A DNA stretch of 64,000 nucleotides from contig NZ_FZOY01000005.1 of NCBI RefSeq assembly GCF_900188335.1, forward strand, positions 186,001 to 250,000, written 5' to 3'. The notes under the pieces are model-generated. The model made no database searches and was not told where the DNA came from. It saw nothing but the letters and a program-made list of their open reading frames with translations. Shown in pieces: positions 30,911 to 39,459 of the stretch; position 1 is the first letter of the stretch; each line of letters starts with the position of its first letter. The stretch is from Tropicimonas sediminicola. GTDB lineage: Bacteria; Pseudomonadota; Alphaproteobacteria; Rhodobacterales; Rhodobacteraceae. Position numbers and translations under genes: made by a program.

Positions 30911-33337
30911 TCACAATCTAAGGTCGAGGCCCTCTGACGCCTGAATTCGGCGTTGGGGCTGGTCGGGTGTCTGGTGCGTTTCGGACAGGCTGACCGGTTC
31001 GCCATCTGGCACGCTGTGCCCGCTCATGGAGCGTTCCGAGCCGTGGAAATTCTCGGACCGGGACGAGCCGACATCGACGGACGTGGGTTCCAACCCCTGC
31101 GCTCTCAACTCGCGAATCAGATCATGCACGTGTCGGCGGATAAGTTCGACGGTCTCAGGGCGCTCCGCCTGGATCGAAACGGCGATGCCAGTCTCCTGCG
31201 AGGCGAAGGATATCCTGACGCGACCGAGCTCTTCGGGAGCCAGCTGGATTTCCAGCGTGCCGTCGGAGGCGCCGCGGGACGCTTCCGCGATCTGATAGAC
31301 GGTACTCTGGCCGGTGGTACCGTACGAGGCCGCGCTCCCGTTCGAACTGCCGAGTGGGGTCGTTGCCGAGGCGGCAAACCGCAGAGCGCTCGCTTCGGCT
31401 CCGGAAGCAAAGTCTCGGTTGATCGCATCCTTCCGTGCGGTATCTGCGCTATCTTGAAGGCCGGTCACGTCATGCGGCGAAGCAGTCTCAGCAGATCGGT
31501 TCCCTGTGGCGGACGCCGCCGCCGTGACGAATGTCGCTCCCGTACGGGGTCGGGAAGAGGCATCGACAGGAGACCCGATGCTCGTGTCCACATGGCCACG
31601 CGCCGCGGTGTTTTCAGATCTCTCGGTGACCGCCTTTTTTTCGCGCTCGACCATGCTCGGTTCGGAATTGAAGCTCTGTGGTCGTGAGGCCGCGGTGGAC
31701 TGGCCCGTCGCACCTGCGTCAGTCGTCGCCTGATTGGAGATCTCGGCTGTCTCCGGATTTCCGGTCTTGGGGATCCCAGCTTCCGGCCGCGACTGTTCCA
31801 TGCGAACGCCGACGCGTGCCATCGCCTGAGATGAGTCGCGTGTTTCCGGGGGGCGGCTGCCCGCTGACTGATCCGCGCGAAGAGTGCCGACTGAGGCCCC
31901 GAGACCCGTGCTGTCGAACTCCGAGCTTTCAGTGGCGGTGGCGGGCGTTCCTGACGAAACGCGCTCTCCAGCAATGGCGCTGGAATACGGGTGACTTCCG
32001 AACCGAGCCACCCGATGATTGGGGTTCTCACCCTCAAGCGTCCCGGTGTCCGCGGTCGATCCAGCCGGCGCGGTGGCGCCTTCAGATGTCAGGTGGGAAG
32101 GAAACGGCCTGCCCATTTCGGTTGGTTTGATAAACATCCGGGCCGCGAGCCGATCGGAGGCTGGCCCAGTGACCTTATGTGATCCCTCGAAGCTCGAATC
32201 TGTCGTCCTCGAGGCCGCAGACTTCGGCATTTCGAGAAGGGACGAAGACCCGAAATCCACGCCACGCGCCGTCGTGCCGACGGAGTTCTCTGCTGATATC
32301 TTGGCGCCTGCAGTGATCCGAATGGCGTCTGCGGTATGCGGCAAGTCAGCTGGCCTAGATCCCCCGGCAAGAGGTCGGGTCATTGGGCTTCCTGTAATGG
32401 CGGCGGCTTCAACCGCTGATCCTGAGATTTCCGAGGGGTCGACAGTTTGCTCGGTGCTACTCCCAAGGACCGATTTTGCGTGCGCCGACCCCATGGTTTC
32501 AAAGGCTGATTCTAGGGACATGGCGGCACCCGGCAGGTCTTGAGTCGCGTCGGCGTCCGCCGAACGGGATGGACCTGCGGCACGGTGTTCCGCCTCGACT
32601 TCGTGGCTGCTTGACGGACGGACGGAGAAAGCGCTCGTCTTGAGACCTTGTGATGTTTCTGACCCCCATTGGGGAACGTGAAACCCGTCCTTGGGCGCTT
32701 CGTCGTGATCCGGTGCTTCGATGGACCCTGCGCCCAAATGCGTCTCGATGACCGATTTCGGCTGAGGCTGGACGTGGCCCTTTGCTTCGGTCGCCGGGGA
32801 CGGGAGGTCTCGCGCAGTCACAGAGGAAGGAACCTCGAAGCCCCATTGTTCCGCTCCCGTTCCAGATCGTCCATGCGCCTGCAGCGTCGAAAGTCCTTGT
32901 CTGACCCTCTCCGCCTCTTGTTCTCTGGCCAAGCCCGGAAGTCCGGGAGGCAGGGCGTTGTCCGAAGAGCCCCGGACTTGCATCGTATCAGCCGGTCGCA
33001 CGCTTGCCGCCTCTCTGCCCAGGGATGAGTTGCGGCTGCCCTGCCCAGCAGGCCTGGCTTTCTCGATCGAGTCGGACGCTGGATCGTGAAGCGATTCGTC
33101 GAGTTGCATGGTTGAGGCGGTATCCCCCTCACTAATGGGAGGTCGGCGCCCGCCGGCGGGCGGGGTGTCTGATCCCTGGCTGGCGTGAGACACGTCCGTC
33201 CGTTGGGCGTCAAGTCCACGGAGATGCGCTGAAAAGGCCGCGCCAGCGGGGCTGTGCGGGGCGCTATCGACGCCAGGGGGCATCTTTGCCGGAGTTCCTG
33301 CGACCCGGTTCTGCAGGGAATGGGCGACGTTCTGCAT
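30911..33337 (-). CDS. fliK: flagellar hook-length control protein
   Basis: An 808-residue, low-complexity protein rich in Ser, Thr, Ala, Gly and Pro with few hydrophobics over about 1-640, as expected of an unfolded secreted ruler. The conserved FliK C-terminal domain follows: LEIQLAPEELGRVRISF and ETVELIRRHVHDLIRELRAQGL (about 690-745). Longer than enterobacterial FliK (about 400 residues), which would affect the ruler if length is measured this way. Divergent from flgJ. Confidence 0.9.
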   Translation of the reverse strand: MQNVAHSLQNRVAGTPAKMPPGVDSAPHSPAGAAFSAHLRGLDAQRTDVSHASQGSDTPPAGGRRPPISEGDTASTMQLDESLHDPASDSIEKARPAGQGSRNSSLGREAASVRPADTMQVRGSSDNALPPGLPGLAREQEAERVRQGLSTLQAHGRSGTGAEQWGFEVPSSVTARDLPSPATEAKGHVQPQPKSVIETHLGAGSIEAPDHDEAPKDGFHVPQWGSETSQGLKTSAFSVRPSSSHEVEAEHRAAGPSRSADADATQDLPGAAMSLESAFETMGSAHAKSVLGSSTEQTVDPSEISGSAVEAAAITGSPMTRPLAGGSRPADLPHTADAIRITAGAKISAENSVGTTARGVDFGSSSLLEMPKSAASRTTDSSFEGSHKVTGPASDRLAARMFIKPTEMGRPFPSHLTSEGATAPAGSTADTGTLEGENPNHRVARFGSHPYSSAIAGERVSSGTPATATESSEFDSTGLGASVGTLRADQSAGSRPPETRDSSQAMARVGVRMEQSRPEAGIPKTGNPETAEISNQATTDAGATGQSTAASRPQSFNSEPSMVEREKKAVTERSENTAARGHVDTSIGSPVDASSRPRTGATFVTAAASATGNRSAETASPHDVTGLQDSADTARKDAINRDFASGAEASALRFAASATTPLGSSNGSAASYGTTGQSTVYQIAEASRGASDGTLEIQLAPEELGRVRISFASQETGIAVSIQAERPETVELIRRHVHDLIRELRAQGLEPTSVDVGSSRSENFHGSERSMSGHSVPDGEPVSLSETHQTPDQPQRRIQASEGLDLRL

Positions 33338-33382
33338 TGCGATTCCACGCTGCTTCTATCGCTGGACAATGCACGTCACGGG

Positions 33383-33397
33383 TTACCGATCCTTTAC
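33383..33397. promoter_or_regulatory. CtrA-like element between fliK and flgJ
   Basis: TTAC-CGATCCT-TTAC: two half-sites with the 7-base spacing of the CtrA consensus TTAA-N7-TTAA, one mismatch per half. It lies in the 110-bp divergent region, placed to serve either gene. Binding is inferred. Confidence 0.35.
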
Positions 33398-33447
33398 TCG
33401 CCTCGACGTAAACCGGGAGAACCCACCCATCAGGAAGTGAGACCCGA

Positions 33448-33747
33448 ATGGAAATGCAGAGAGTTTTAGACGTCGCCAGAGTCACGCACCGAACCTTGGC
33501 TTCGGAAAATGGAGAAGATGCCGACCTGAGGAAGGTTGCCCGGGATCTTGAGGCGTCGTTCCTTTCGGAAATGCTTGGCCATGCAGGGCTGGGCAAGACG
33601 TCGGAAACGTTTGGTGGCGGGATCGGGGAAGAGCAGTTCTCGAGTTTTCTTCGAAATCTGCAGGCCGAGGAGATTGCCGCCCATGGCGGTATCGGGTTGG
33701 CCGAGGCGATTTTCGACGCTCTGAAGGAGACGGCTGATGTCGAATGA
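33448..33747 (+). CDS. flgJ: FlgJ-like rod-binding protein (no muramidase domain)
   Basis: A 99-residue protein matching only the N-terminal rod-binding domain of FlgJ: LRKVARDLEASFLSEMLGHAG, GGGIGEEQFSSFLRNLQAEEIAAHGGIGLAEAI. It caps the growing rod. The peptidoglycan hydrolase domain found in enterobacterial FlgJ is absent; that activity is likely supplied by SltF at 51387, as described in Rhodobacter sphaeroides. It overlaps the next gene by 11 bases. Confidence 0.85.
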   Translation: MEMQRVLDVARVTHRTLASENGEDADLRKVARDLEASFLSEMLGHAGLGKTSETFGGGIGEEQFSSFLRNLQAEEIAAHGGIGLAEAIFDALKETADVE

Positions 33748-34081
33748 CGTGATGGCACGGCTGCGAAACCATCTGAGCGATGAACGTGAAGCTCTTGTGC
33801 AGGGGCGCCTTTCGGAGATGGGTGAAATGACGTCCCGTCGGGCCGAGTTGGCCAGGCTGCTGGAGGAACTCGAGGTTGGCGATCCTGAGGTCCTGACGGC
33901 TCTGCGGCAGCAGGCACGGCGCAATCACGAACTCCTCGAGGCCGCTATCGCCGGGATCGCGGCCGCCCGAAAGCGCCTGGAGGACGTCCGGCAGGCGGCG
34001 ACGAGGCTCGAAACCTACACCCATGGCGGGGAGCGCAGGAACCTGATTGGTGGCAACGGGAAAGTGGAGCGTCGCGCGTGA
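33737..34081 (+). CDS. FlgN-like coiled-coil protein, probable hook-filament junction chaperone
   Basis: A 114-residue, charged, almost entirely helical protein (RREL ARLLEELEVG; HELLEAAIAGIAAARKRLEDVRQ) ending in a Gly/Arg-rich tail with no membrane segment. Size, helicity and place after flgJ fit FlgN, the cytoplasmic chaperone of FlgK and FlgL, but there is no sharply diagnostic motif. It could instead be another export chaperone. No fliC ribosome site is shared: a 213-base leader separates it from the flagellin. Confidence 0.6.
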   Translation: MSNDVMARLRNHLSDEREALVQGRLSEMGEMTSRRAELARLLEELEVGDPEVLTALRQQARRNHELLEAAIAGIAAARKRLEDVRQAATRLETYTHGGERRNLIGGNGKVERRA

Positions 34082-34125
34082 TGCTTAGACTTGTAGCTAA
34101 ATCCTCTGCCGAGAGGGATCCCGGT

Positions 34126-34140
34126 TTAGCACTCTCTTAG
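34126..34140. promoter_or_regulatory. CtrA-like element upstream of flagellin
   Basis: TTAG-CACTCTC-TTAG, direct half-sites with 7-base spacing, about 155 bp before the flagellin ATG. It is a weaker match to TTAA-N7-TTAA (both last bases differ). Listed because three other flagellar spacers have the same architecture. Confidence 0.3.
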
Positions 34141-34183
34141 GGACCTTCGGGCAAAGCTTCATCAGCACTTCGGAAGGGGTGGC

Positions 34184-34277
34184 GCGAACGATCGACCGAC
34201 CGTTCGCAGGGCAAAGAAGGCCATTGGAGCCGCCGGTCAAGTCCGGTGGCCGGGTTCCCGGCGTGAAGCGCCGCTTC
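34184..34277 (+). promoter_or_regulatory. structured leader of flagellin mRNA (four hairpins)
   Basis: Successive hairpins precede the flagellin start: GCGAACG/CGTTCGC (34184-34207, 10-base loop); GCCGCCGG/CCGGTGGC (34229-34250, with one G-U pair); CCGG/CCGG (34250-34261); and GAAGC/GCTTC (34265-34277). They end just before AAAGGA at 34279, the likely ribosome site for ATG 34295. In Caulobacter FlbT acts on the flagellin leader; flbT is two genes downstream here. Confidence 0.5.
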
Positions 34278-34294
34278 GAAAGGATACATGGAAC

Positions 34295-35548
34295 ATGACC
34301 AGCATTCTTACCAATACCAGCTCGATGGTTGCCCTGCAGACGCTGAAGGGCATCAACAGCAACCTCAACCAGGTGCAGTCCGAGATTTCCACAGGCAAGT
34401 CGGTGGCGTCGGCCAAGGACAACTCGGCAATCTGGGCCATCTCCAAGGTGATGGAATCCGATGTTCTCGGCTTCCAGGCCATTTCCGACAGCCTGTCCCT
34501 GGGCGAGTCGACCGTCGCGGTCGCCCGGCAGGCCTCGGAGACCGTGACCGACCTCCTGACGCAGATGAAGGAAAAGATCGTCGCGGCCCAGGAAGACAAC
34601 GTCGATCGTACAAAGATCCAGACCGACATTGCCGCCCTGAAGGACCAGATCGACTCCGTCGTCAGCGCGGCGCAGTTCAACGGTCTGAACCTGGTGGATG
34701 GCAGTACGGCGGGCGCCGACATTCTGGCCTCTCTGGACCGGGACGCGTCGGGTGGCGTTTCGTCGTCTTCGATCACCGTCGCGGCACAGAACCTCTCGAC
34801 CGGAGGCTACGCGGCGAAGGCGGCCTTCACCAATTCCGACGGCGTGTCGACCAATGCGGATACCTTCGCCACCACTCTGGCCCAAGGATCCACAGCCGCG
34901 GAAACCGTTGAAATCGCGGACATCACCTATGCGGCCGGCGACAAGATCTCCATTTCCATCGGGGATCAGACGGTGTCCCACACGGTGACGGAGGACGAGG
35001 TCGCCGCCTCGAAGACCCACGATCTGATCGCCGCGTCTCTGAAATCCAAGATCGACGGGCTCGGAATCGTCGGGCTGAAGGTCGATTTCACCGCCGACGA
35101 CGGGACCAATGACGCACAGCTCGATATCTCGTCCGAAGCTGCCGCCTATTCTGCCGGTCCGCCGGAAGTGTTCGCGACCTTGGCCGACCTGACCATCTCC
35201 GGACAATTCACCAACGCCGGGTCCGGTGGGCTTGGTGCGCTCTCCACGATCGACGTGTCGGATGCCACCGGCGCCGCGAATGCGCTTGGAACGATCGAGA
35301 CCCTGATCCAGACGGGCATCGACGCAGCCGCCGCTTTCGGTTCGGCGGAGGGGCGCATCGAGACCCAGGCGTCCTTCATCAGCAACCTGACGGACTCGCT
35401 GAAGGCCGGCATCGGTTCCATGGTCGACGCAGACATGGAGGAAGCATCGGCCAAGCTGCAAGCGCTTCAGGTTCAGCAGCAACTCGGGATCCAGTCGCTG
35501 TCGATCGCGAACCAGTCGCCGCAATCGGTCCTGTCGCTGTTCCAGTAA
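34295..35548 (+). CDS. fliC: flagellin
   Basis: A 417-residue filament protein. The conserved N-terminal D0/D1 region is LTNTSSMVALQTLKGINSNL with GKSVASAKDNSAIWAIS (about 30-50). A variable middle (about 150-320) is rich in Ser, Thr, Ala and Asp. The conserved C-terminal D0 region is EEASAKLQALQVQQQLGIQSLSIANQSPQ. Secreted by the flagellar type III apparatus without a cleaved signal. First of fliC-flaF-flbT-DUF1217 and preceded by a structured leader. Confidence 0.96.
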   Translation: MTSILTNTSSMVALQTLKGINSNLNQVQSEISTGKSVASAKDNSAIWAISKVMESDVLGFQAISDSLSLGESTVAVARQASETVTDLLTQMKEKIVAAQEDNVDRTKIQTDIAALKDQIDSVVSAAQFNGLNLVDGSTAGADILASLDRDASGGVSSSSITVAAQNLSTGGYAAKAAFTNSDGVSTNADTFATTLAQGSTAAETVEIADITYAAGDKISISIGDQTVSHTVTEDEVAASKTHDLIAASLKSKIDGLGIVGLKVDFTADDGTNDAQLDISSEAAAYSAGPPEVFATLADLTISGQFTNAGSGGLGALSTIDVSDATGAANALGTIETLIQTGIDAAAAFGSAEGRIETQASFISNLTDSLKAGIGSMVDADMEEASAKLQALQVQQQLGIQSLSIANQSPQSVLSLFQ

Positions 35549-35558
35549 TCGGCTCTCC

Positions 35559-35582
35559 GGAGCGCGGCCAGGGCCGCGCTCC
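35559..35582 (+). terminator. perfect 11-bp hairpin after flagellin
   Basis: GGAGCGCGGCC and GGCCGCGCTCC flank an AG centre (realistically a 9-bp stem with a 6-base loop), 11 bases after the fliC stop. No T-run follows. Very stable; it may terminate part of the fliC transcripts or protect the fliC 3' end so that flaF and flbT are made at lower levels. Confidence 0.5.
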
Positions 35583-35636
35583 GACGCCCGTTCGGTCCGC
35601 GAGGACCATACCCGTTGATGAATGGAGGCATCCGCC

Positions 35637-36014
35637 GTGAACGCGATCCACATGGCACAGAAGGCATATGGGGCCGCCGCGGCTCCTGTAAGAACCAGTC
35701 GAAGCGTGGAATATGCGGCTTTCCTGCGCGTGACCCGGGATCTCTCCTGTGCCGCCGAGGCAGGGCGCACGGGTTTCGCGTCCCTCGCCAAGGCGCTGCA
35801 CGACAACCGGCGACTGTGGTCCGTTCTGGCCTCCGATGTAGCCAGTTCCGACAACCACTTGCCCCCGACTTTACGGGCTCAGATCTTCTATCTCGCGGAG
35901 TTCGTCGAACAGCAGAGCCGGAAGGTCTTGAAGGGAGAGGGCAGTGCCGAAACGCTCGTCGACATCAATACGGCCATGATGCGCGGCCTGTCGACGGAGG
36001 GAAGCGAGGCATGA
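35637..36014 (+). CDS. flaF: flagellar biosynthesis regulator FlaF
   Basis: A 125-residue soluble helical protein matching alphaproteobacterial FlaF: MAQKAYGAAAAPVRTSRSVEYAAF at the start, then LWSVLASDVASSDNHLPPTLRAQIFYLAEFV. FlaF is needed for flagellin synthesis or secretion and works in opposition to FlbT. I prefer GTG at 35637, eight bases after GGAGG; an ATG at 35622 would place GGAGG inside the coding region. The stop overlaps the flbT start (ATGA). Confidence 0.87.
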   Translation: MNAIHMAQKAYGAAAAPVRTSRSVEYAAFLRVTRDLSCAAEAGRTGFASLAKALHDNRRLWSVLASDVASSDNHLPPTLRAQIFYLAEFVEQQSRKVLKGEGSAETLVDINTAMMRGLSTEGSEA

Positions 36015-36415
36015 GCGGTCTTGTCCTCAAGCTCGGGCCAAAGGAGCGGGTGTTGATCAACGGTGCGGTGGTCGAGAACGGCGATCGCAGAAGCCGACTC
36101 AACATTATGACACCCAACGCGAACATCCTGCGCCTGCGGGATGCGATCCATCCGGAAGAGGTCAATACCCCGGTGCGACGTGTATGCTACATCGCTCAAC
36201 TCGTGCTTTCCGGAGATGCTGATCCTGAGGAGGCGCGCCTGCAACTGCTTCGGGGTATCGAGCAACTCAGCCAGATCCTGACCGACGCGGACAGTCGCGA
36301 ACGGCTTGATGCAGCGACCACTGCGGTCCTTGCCGATCAGCATTACCAGGCCCTGAAGGCCTTGCGTTGCCTGCTCCCACGAGAGGAGCGCCTCTTGGCG
36401 GCCCGGTATCAATGA
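36011..36415 (+). CDS. flbT: flagellin mRNA regulator FlbT
   Basis: A 134-residue protein with the FlbT core LVLKLGPKERVLINGAVVENG and RDAIHPEEVNTPVRRVCYIAQLVLSGD. In Caulobacter FlbT binds the 5' leader of flagellin mRNA and promotes its decay until the hook is complete. Here the flagellin two genes upstream has a hairpin-rich leader, consistent with that role. Overlaps both neighbours by ATGA. Confidence 0.9.
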   Translation: MSGLVLKLGPKERVLINGAVVENGDRRSRLNIMTPNANILRLRDAIHPEEVNTPVRRVCYIAQLVLSGDADPEEARLQLLRGIEQLSQILTDADSRERLDAATTAVLADQHYQALKALRCLLPREERLLAARYQ

Positions 36416-37212
36416 GCTTCGCGGCCGTCGTTCCTCTCGGGGGCTATGCCGGCTGGACGTTCCTGACGCGCACGCTTGAGTCACAGAAGACGGCGTTTGC
36501 CGACTCGCCTCAGCAACTGAGCGACAAGGAGTACTTCGCGGCCAATATCGCCGGCGTAAAGACCGCGGAGCACCTCGTCGGCGACTACCGGCTTCTGTCC
36601 GTTGCCCTCGGCGCGTTCGGTCTCGATGACGATTTGCAGAACCGGTTCTTCATTCGCAAGGTTCTCGAAGATGGCACCTCCTCGGCCGACGCGCTTTCCA
36701 ACAAGCTCTCCGACAAGAGCTACAAGGCCTTGAGTGAGGCCTTCGGGTTCGGCGAAGGCATTCCGCCTCGGACGGGATTGACGGGTTTTGCCGACGAGAT
36801 CTTCTCGGCATACACGGAGCGCCAGTTCGAAATCTCGGTCGGTGAGAAGAACGAGGATTTCAGATTGGCGCTCAATGTCGAGAGGGAGTTGGCGGCTATC
36901 GCTTCCGGCGAACTTAGTGACGACGGGAAATGGTACTCTGTCATGGGCTCAGCGCCCCTCAGAAGCGTCTTCGAAACCGCACTCGGTCTGCCGGAGTCGT
37001 TTTCGAGCCTGGATATCGAAGACCAGCTTCAGACGTTCCGTGACAAAGCGACAACGGCGTTCGGAAGTGGTGATGTGTCTCAGTTCGCGGACCCGGATCG
37101 GATGGAGAAGCTGGTGAGAACATTCCTCCTGAGAGCTGAGTTGAGTGACATGTCGACCGGGTTGTCTTCGGGTAGCATCGCGCTGACCTTGCTTTCCGGG
37201 GCCGTTTCCTAG
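36412..37212 (+). CDS. DUF1217 family flagellar-locus protein
   Basis: A 266-residue protein of the alphaproteobacterial DUF1217 family: DKEYFAANIAGVKTAEHLVGDYRLLSVALGAFGLDDD and NRFFIRKVLEDG near the N-terminus, then a helical C-terminal half. No signal peptide or membrane segment is seen. DUF1217 proteins are encoded in flagellar loci of this group; I know of no established function. Cotranslated with flbT (ATGA overlap), which points to a role at the flagellin or export stage. Confidence 0.75.
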   Translation: MSFAAVVPLGGYAGWTFLTRTLESQKTAFADSPQQLSDKEYFAANIAGVKTAEHLVGDYRLLSVALGAFGLDDDLQNRFFIRKVLEDGTSSADALSNKLSDKSYKALSEAFGFGEGIPPRTGLTGFADEIFSAYTERQFEISVGEKNEDFRLALNVERELAAIASGELSDDGKWYSVMGSAPLRSVFETALGLPESFSSLDIEDQLQTFRDKATTAFGSGDVSQFADPDRMEKLVRTFLLRAELSDMSTGLSSGSIALTLLSGAVS

Positions 37213-37248
37213 GATCGGTTGAAGGCGCCCCTGGACCTTTTTGCGCTA

Positions 37249-38574
37249 TCAGGGGAACACCTCGCCAAGGCATTGGGCAAGGCGTGCAAAAGCGGCTGAC
37301 GGCCCGTCCGGCGAAGGTTCCGAGAGAAAGGTATCCAGCGCAGGCCAGGCCTTGATTGCAGCGTCGATCGCGGGGTCGCTGCCGGGGGTATAGAGCCCCG
37401 CCTGAATCATCATCTCCGATTGCGCATACGTTCCCAGTCTTTTCCGCGCGAGCTGGATCAAGGCGTTCTCGGCGGTGCTGGATGCGCCTGGCAGACTGCG
37501 AGACACGGATCTGAGCAGGTCGACCGCCGGAAACCGCCCGCGTTCGGCGATCGTTCGGTCCAGCACAACGTGACCATCGAGTACACCGCGCAGGATGTCG
37601 GCGATCGGCTCCTCCATGTCCGACCCGGCGACCAGCACGGTGAAGATCGCGGTGATGTCTCCCTGACAGGCCACGTCGCCCGGCCCGGCACGTTCCGCGA
37701 GCGCCATGATGAGATGGGCGACAGAAGGGGGAAACCCCCTAAGCGATGCGGTCTCGCCCGATGCGAGGGCGATCTCGCGGTGGGCCTCCGCAAACCGCGT
37801 CACGGAGTCGGCGAGAAACAGGACGTGCCGCCCCTCGTCCCGAAAATGCTCGGCGACGCTCATTGCCGTCCAGAGCGCACGGCGCCGCGTGAGAGGCGGC
37901 TGGTCGGAGGTGGCTGCGACAACCACGGAGCGGGCGAGACCGTCTTGTCCGAGGGTTCGCTCGACGAATTCACCGACCTCCCGGCCACGTTCCCCGACGA
38001 GCGCGATAACGGCGACATCGGCCTCGACCCCGCGCGCAAGCTGACTGAGGAGCGTCGATTTCCCGACGCCCGAGCCGGAGAAGACCCCGAGGCGCTGTCC
38101 GCGGACGATGGGAAGCAGGGTGTCGAACACGGCGAGGCCGGTGGCGAGCTTGTCGCCCAACGCGCGACGTCGCGTGGCATTGGGCGGCGCAGTGCGCAAT
38201 GGTCGTTCGTCTGCACCGCGCGCCAGGCCGCGCCCGTCGAGCGCGTTCCCGTATGGGTCGATCACGCGGCCGATCCAGTGGTCGGACGGGGCGACCGACG
38301 GCGCTCCCATCAAGGTGACCGCGTCACCAACACGCGCTCCATCGCCGGAGCCGTCGGCGAGAACCATGGCGCCGGCGTCGGATATATCGACGACCTCACC
38401 CCGCAGCGTGCCGTTTCGAGATGCAATACGAACGTAATCGCCCAAGGCCGCCGAGCGCTCCAACCCGTCGACATGAAAGGTCCCGTGCCCGGCGCGCGCG
38501 ATCCGCCCGACCGCGCGGGCCGTGCGCATGCCCGATATATCACGCGCCAATGTGTCCAGACTTCTGCCGCTCAT
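37249..38574 (-). CDS. fliI: flagellum-specific ATPase
   Basis: A 441-residue ATPase of the type III export apparatus, related to F1-beta. Walker A is GSGVGKST (about 164-171), with ALVGERGREVGEF, Walker B VLFLADSVTRFAEAHRE and a GFPPSVAH segment. It unloads substrates from chaperones at the export gate together with FliH (44342). ATG 38574 has AGGAGG upstream; an in-frame start at 38598 is less likely. Transcribed singly, opposite to flgB; its 3' end faces the DUF1217 gene. Confidence 0.96.
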   Translation of the reverse strand: MSGRSLDTLARDISGMRTARAVGRIARAGHGTFHVDGLERSAALGDYVRIASRNGTLRGEVVDISDAGAMVLADGSGDGARVGDAVTLMGAPSVAPSDHWIGRVIDPYGNALDGRGLARGADERPLRTAPPNATRRRALGDKLATGLAVFDTLLPIVRGQRLGVFSGSGVGKSTLLSQLARGVEADVAVIALVGERGREVGEFVERTLGQDGLARSVVVAATSDQPPLTRRRALWTAMSVAEHFRDEGRHVLFLADSVTRFAEAHREIALASGETASLRGFPPSVAHLIMALAERAGPGDVACQGDITAIFTVLVAGSDMEEPIADILRGVLDGHVVLDRTIAERGRFPAVDLLRSVSRSLPGASSTAENALIQLARKRLGTYAQSEMMIQAGLYTPGSDPAIDAAIKAWPALDTFLSEPSPDGPSAAFARLAQCLGEVFP

Positions 38575-38618
38575 GAAACCTCCTGTGTCTGCGCACACCG
38601 TTTCTAAAGGAATCGGGG

Positions 38619-38633
38619 TTAAGCCATGATTGA
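38619..38633. promoter_or_regulatory. CtrA-like element between fliI and flgB
   Basis: TTAA-GCCATGA-TTGA fits the CtrA consensus TTAA-N7-TTAA with a single mismatch. It lies 20 bp before the flgB start in the 79-bp divergent region. Binding is inferred. Confidence 0.42.
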
Positions 38634-38653
38634 AAGCCGTGGGAGAAACCCCG

Positions 38654-39040
38654 ATGTTCGAAAATCTGGAGATACTGAGGCTGGCGCAGGGGATGGCTCA
38701 ACATGCCGTCACACGCCAATCCGTCGTGGCGCGAAACCTCGCCAATGTCGACACGCCCGGATACCAGCAACGCGATATCGCGTCCTTTGCCGAGGTCTGG
38801 CAGCAGTCAGACAGCGCCGCGCCCCTTCAGCGCACCCGGGAAAGCCACCTGGATTGGGGCAGCCGCAGGTCCCCGCCGGACGCCGCGGTGATCGCAGATG
38901 CGACCTCGGAGCCGAACGGCAATTCGGTCTCCGTCGAGACCGAGATCATGAAATCGGTCGAGGTTCGGCAGCAGCACGACATCGCCCTGTCGATCTACCG
39001 CAGCAGCCTGAACGTGCTGCGCGCGTCGCTCGGCAGGTAA
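38654..39040 (+). CDS. flgB: flagellar basal-body rod protein
   Basis: A 128-residue proximal rod subunit. The flagellar rod signature RQSVVARNLANVDTPGYQQRDIAS is near the N-terminus, and the C-terminus is the usual helix (LSIYRSSLNVLRASLGR). Exported by the type III apparatus. ATG 38654 is preferred over an upstream in-frame ATG (38630) because GGGAGA precedes it and the family starts here. First gene of the long flgB-to-fliL-like operon. Confidence 0.93.
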   Translation: MFENLEILRLAQGMAQHAVTRQSVVARNLANVDTPGYQQRDIASFAEVWQQSDSAAPLQRTRESHLDWGSRRSPPDAAVIADATSEPNGNSVSVETEIMKSVEVRQQHDIALSIYRSSLNVLRASLGR

Positions 39041-39054
39041 GGGGAGGCGCAATC

Positions 39055-39447
39055 ATGAGCAGTCTTCTGAACGCGCTCGCAATTTCCTCCAGTGGAATGG
39101 AGGCGCAGGCCACGCGGCTCCGCCATGTCTCGGAGAACATCGCGAACGCGGATACCCCGGGCTATCGGCGCAAGATCGCATCCTTCGAGTCGGTGGCGAA
39201 CTTCGGGTCCGACATCGGACAGGTGCGGAGCGGTCCGGTCCAGCTCGATCAATCCACGCGCGAGATGGTGTTCGACCCTGCCCACCCCCTGGCAGACGCC
39301 ACCGGCCATTACGAAGGCTCGAATGTGGATCTGATCGTGGAGGTGGCGGACGCCCGTCAGGCGCAGCGCAGCTACGAGGCGAACCTGAAGATGTTCGATC
39401 AGGCAAGGCAGATGACGTCGAGCGTGCTGGAACTGCTCAGGCGATAA
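39055..39447 (+). CDS. flgC: flagellar basal-body rod protein
   Basis: A 130-residue rod subunit with ATRLRHVSENIANADTPGYRRK near the N-terminus and NVDLIVEVADARQAQRSYEANL plus MTSSVLELLRR at the C-terminus, typical of FlgC. GGGGAGG precedes the ATG. It sits between flgB and fliE, the universal order. Confidence 0.95.
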   Translation: MSSLLNALAISSSGMEAQATRLRHVSENIANADTPGYRRKIASFESVANFGSDIGQVRSGPVQLDQSTREMVFDPAHPLADATGHYEGSNVDLIVEVADARQAQRSYEANLKMFDQARQMTSSVLELLRR

Positions 39448-39459
39448 AGGGAGACCAGA

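Noticed and set aside
30911-33337. fliK region as horizontally acquired DNA because of its low-complexity composition
   Set aside because: Ser/Thr/Ala-rich composition is normal for FliK rulers; the C-terminal domain and locus order are typical.
34085-34122. Sigma-28 flagellar promoter upstream of fliC
   Set aside because: TAAATCC and GCCGAGAG are present but the spacing (about 8) is far from the 15 required by TAAA-N15-GCCGATAA.
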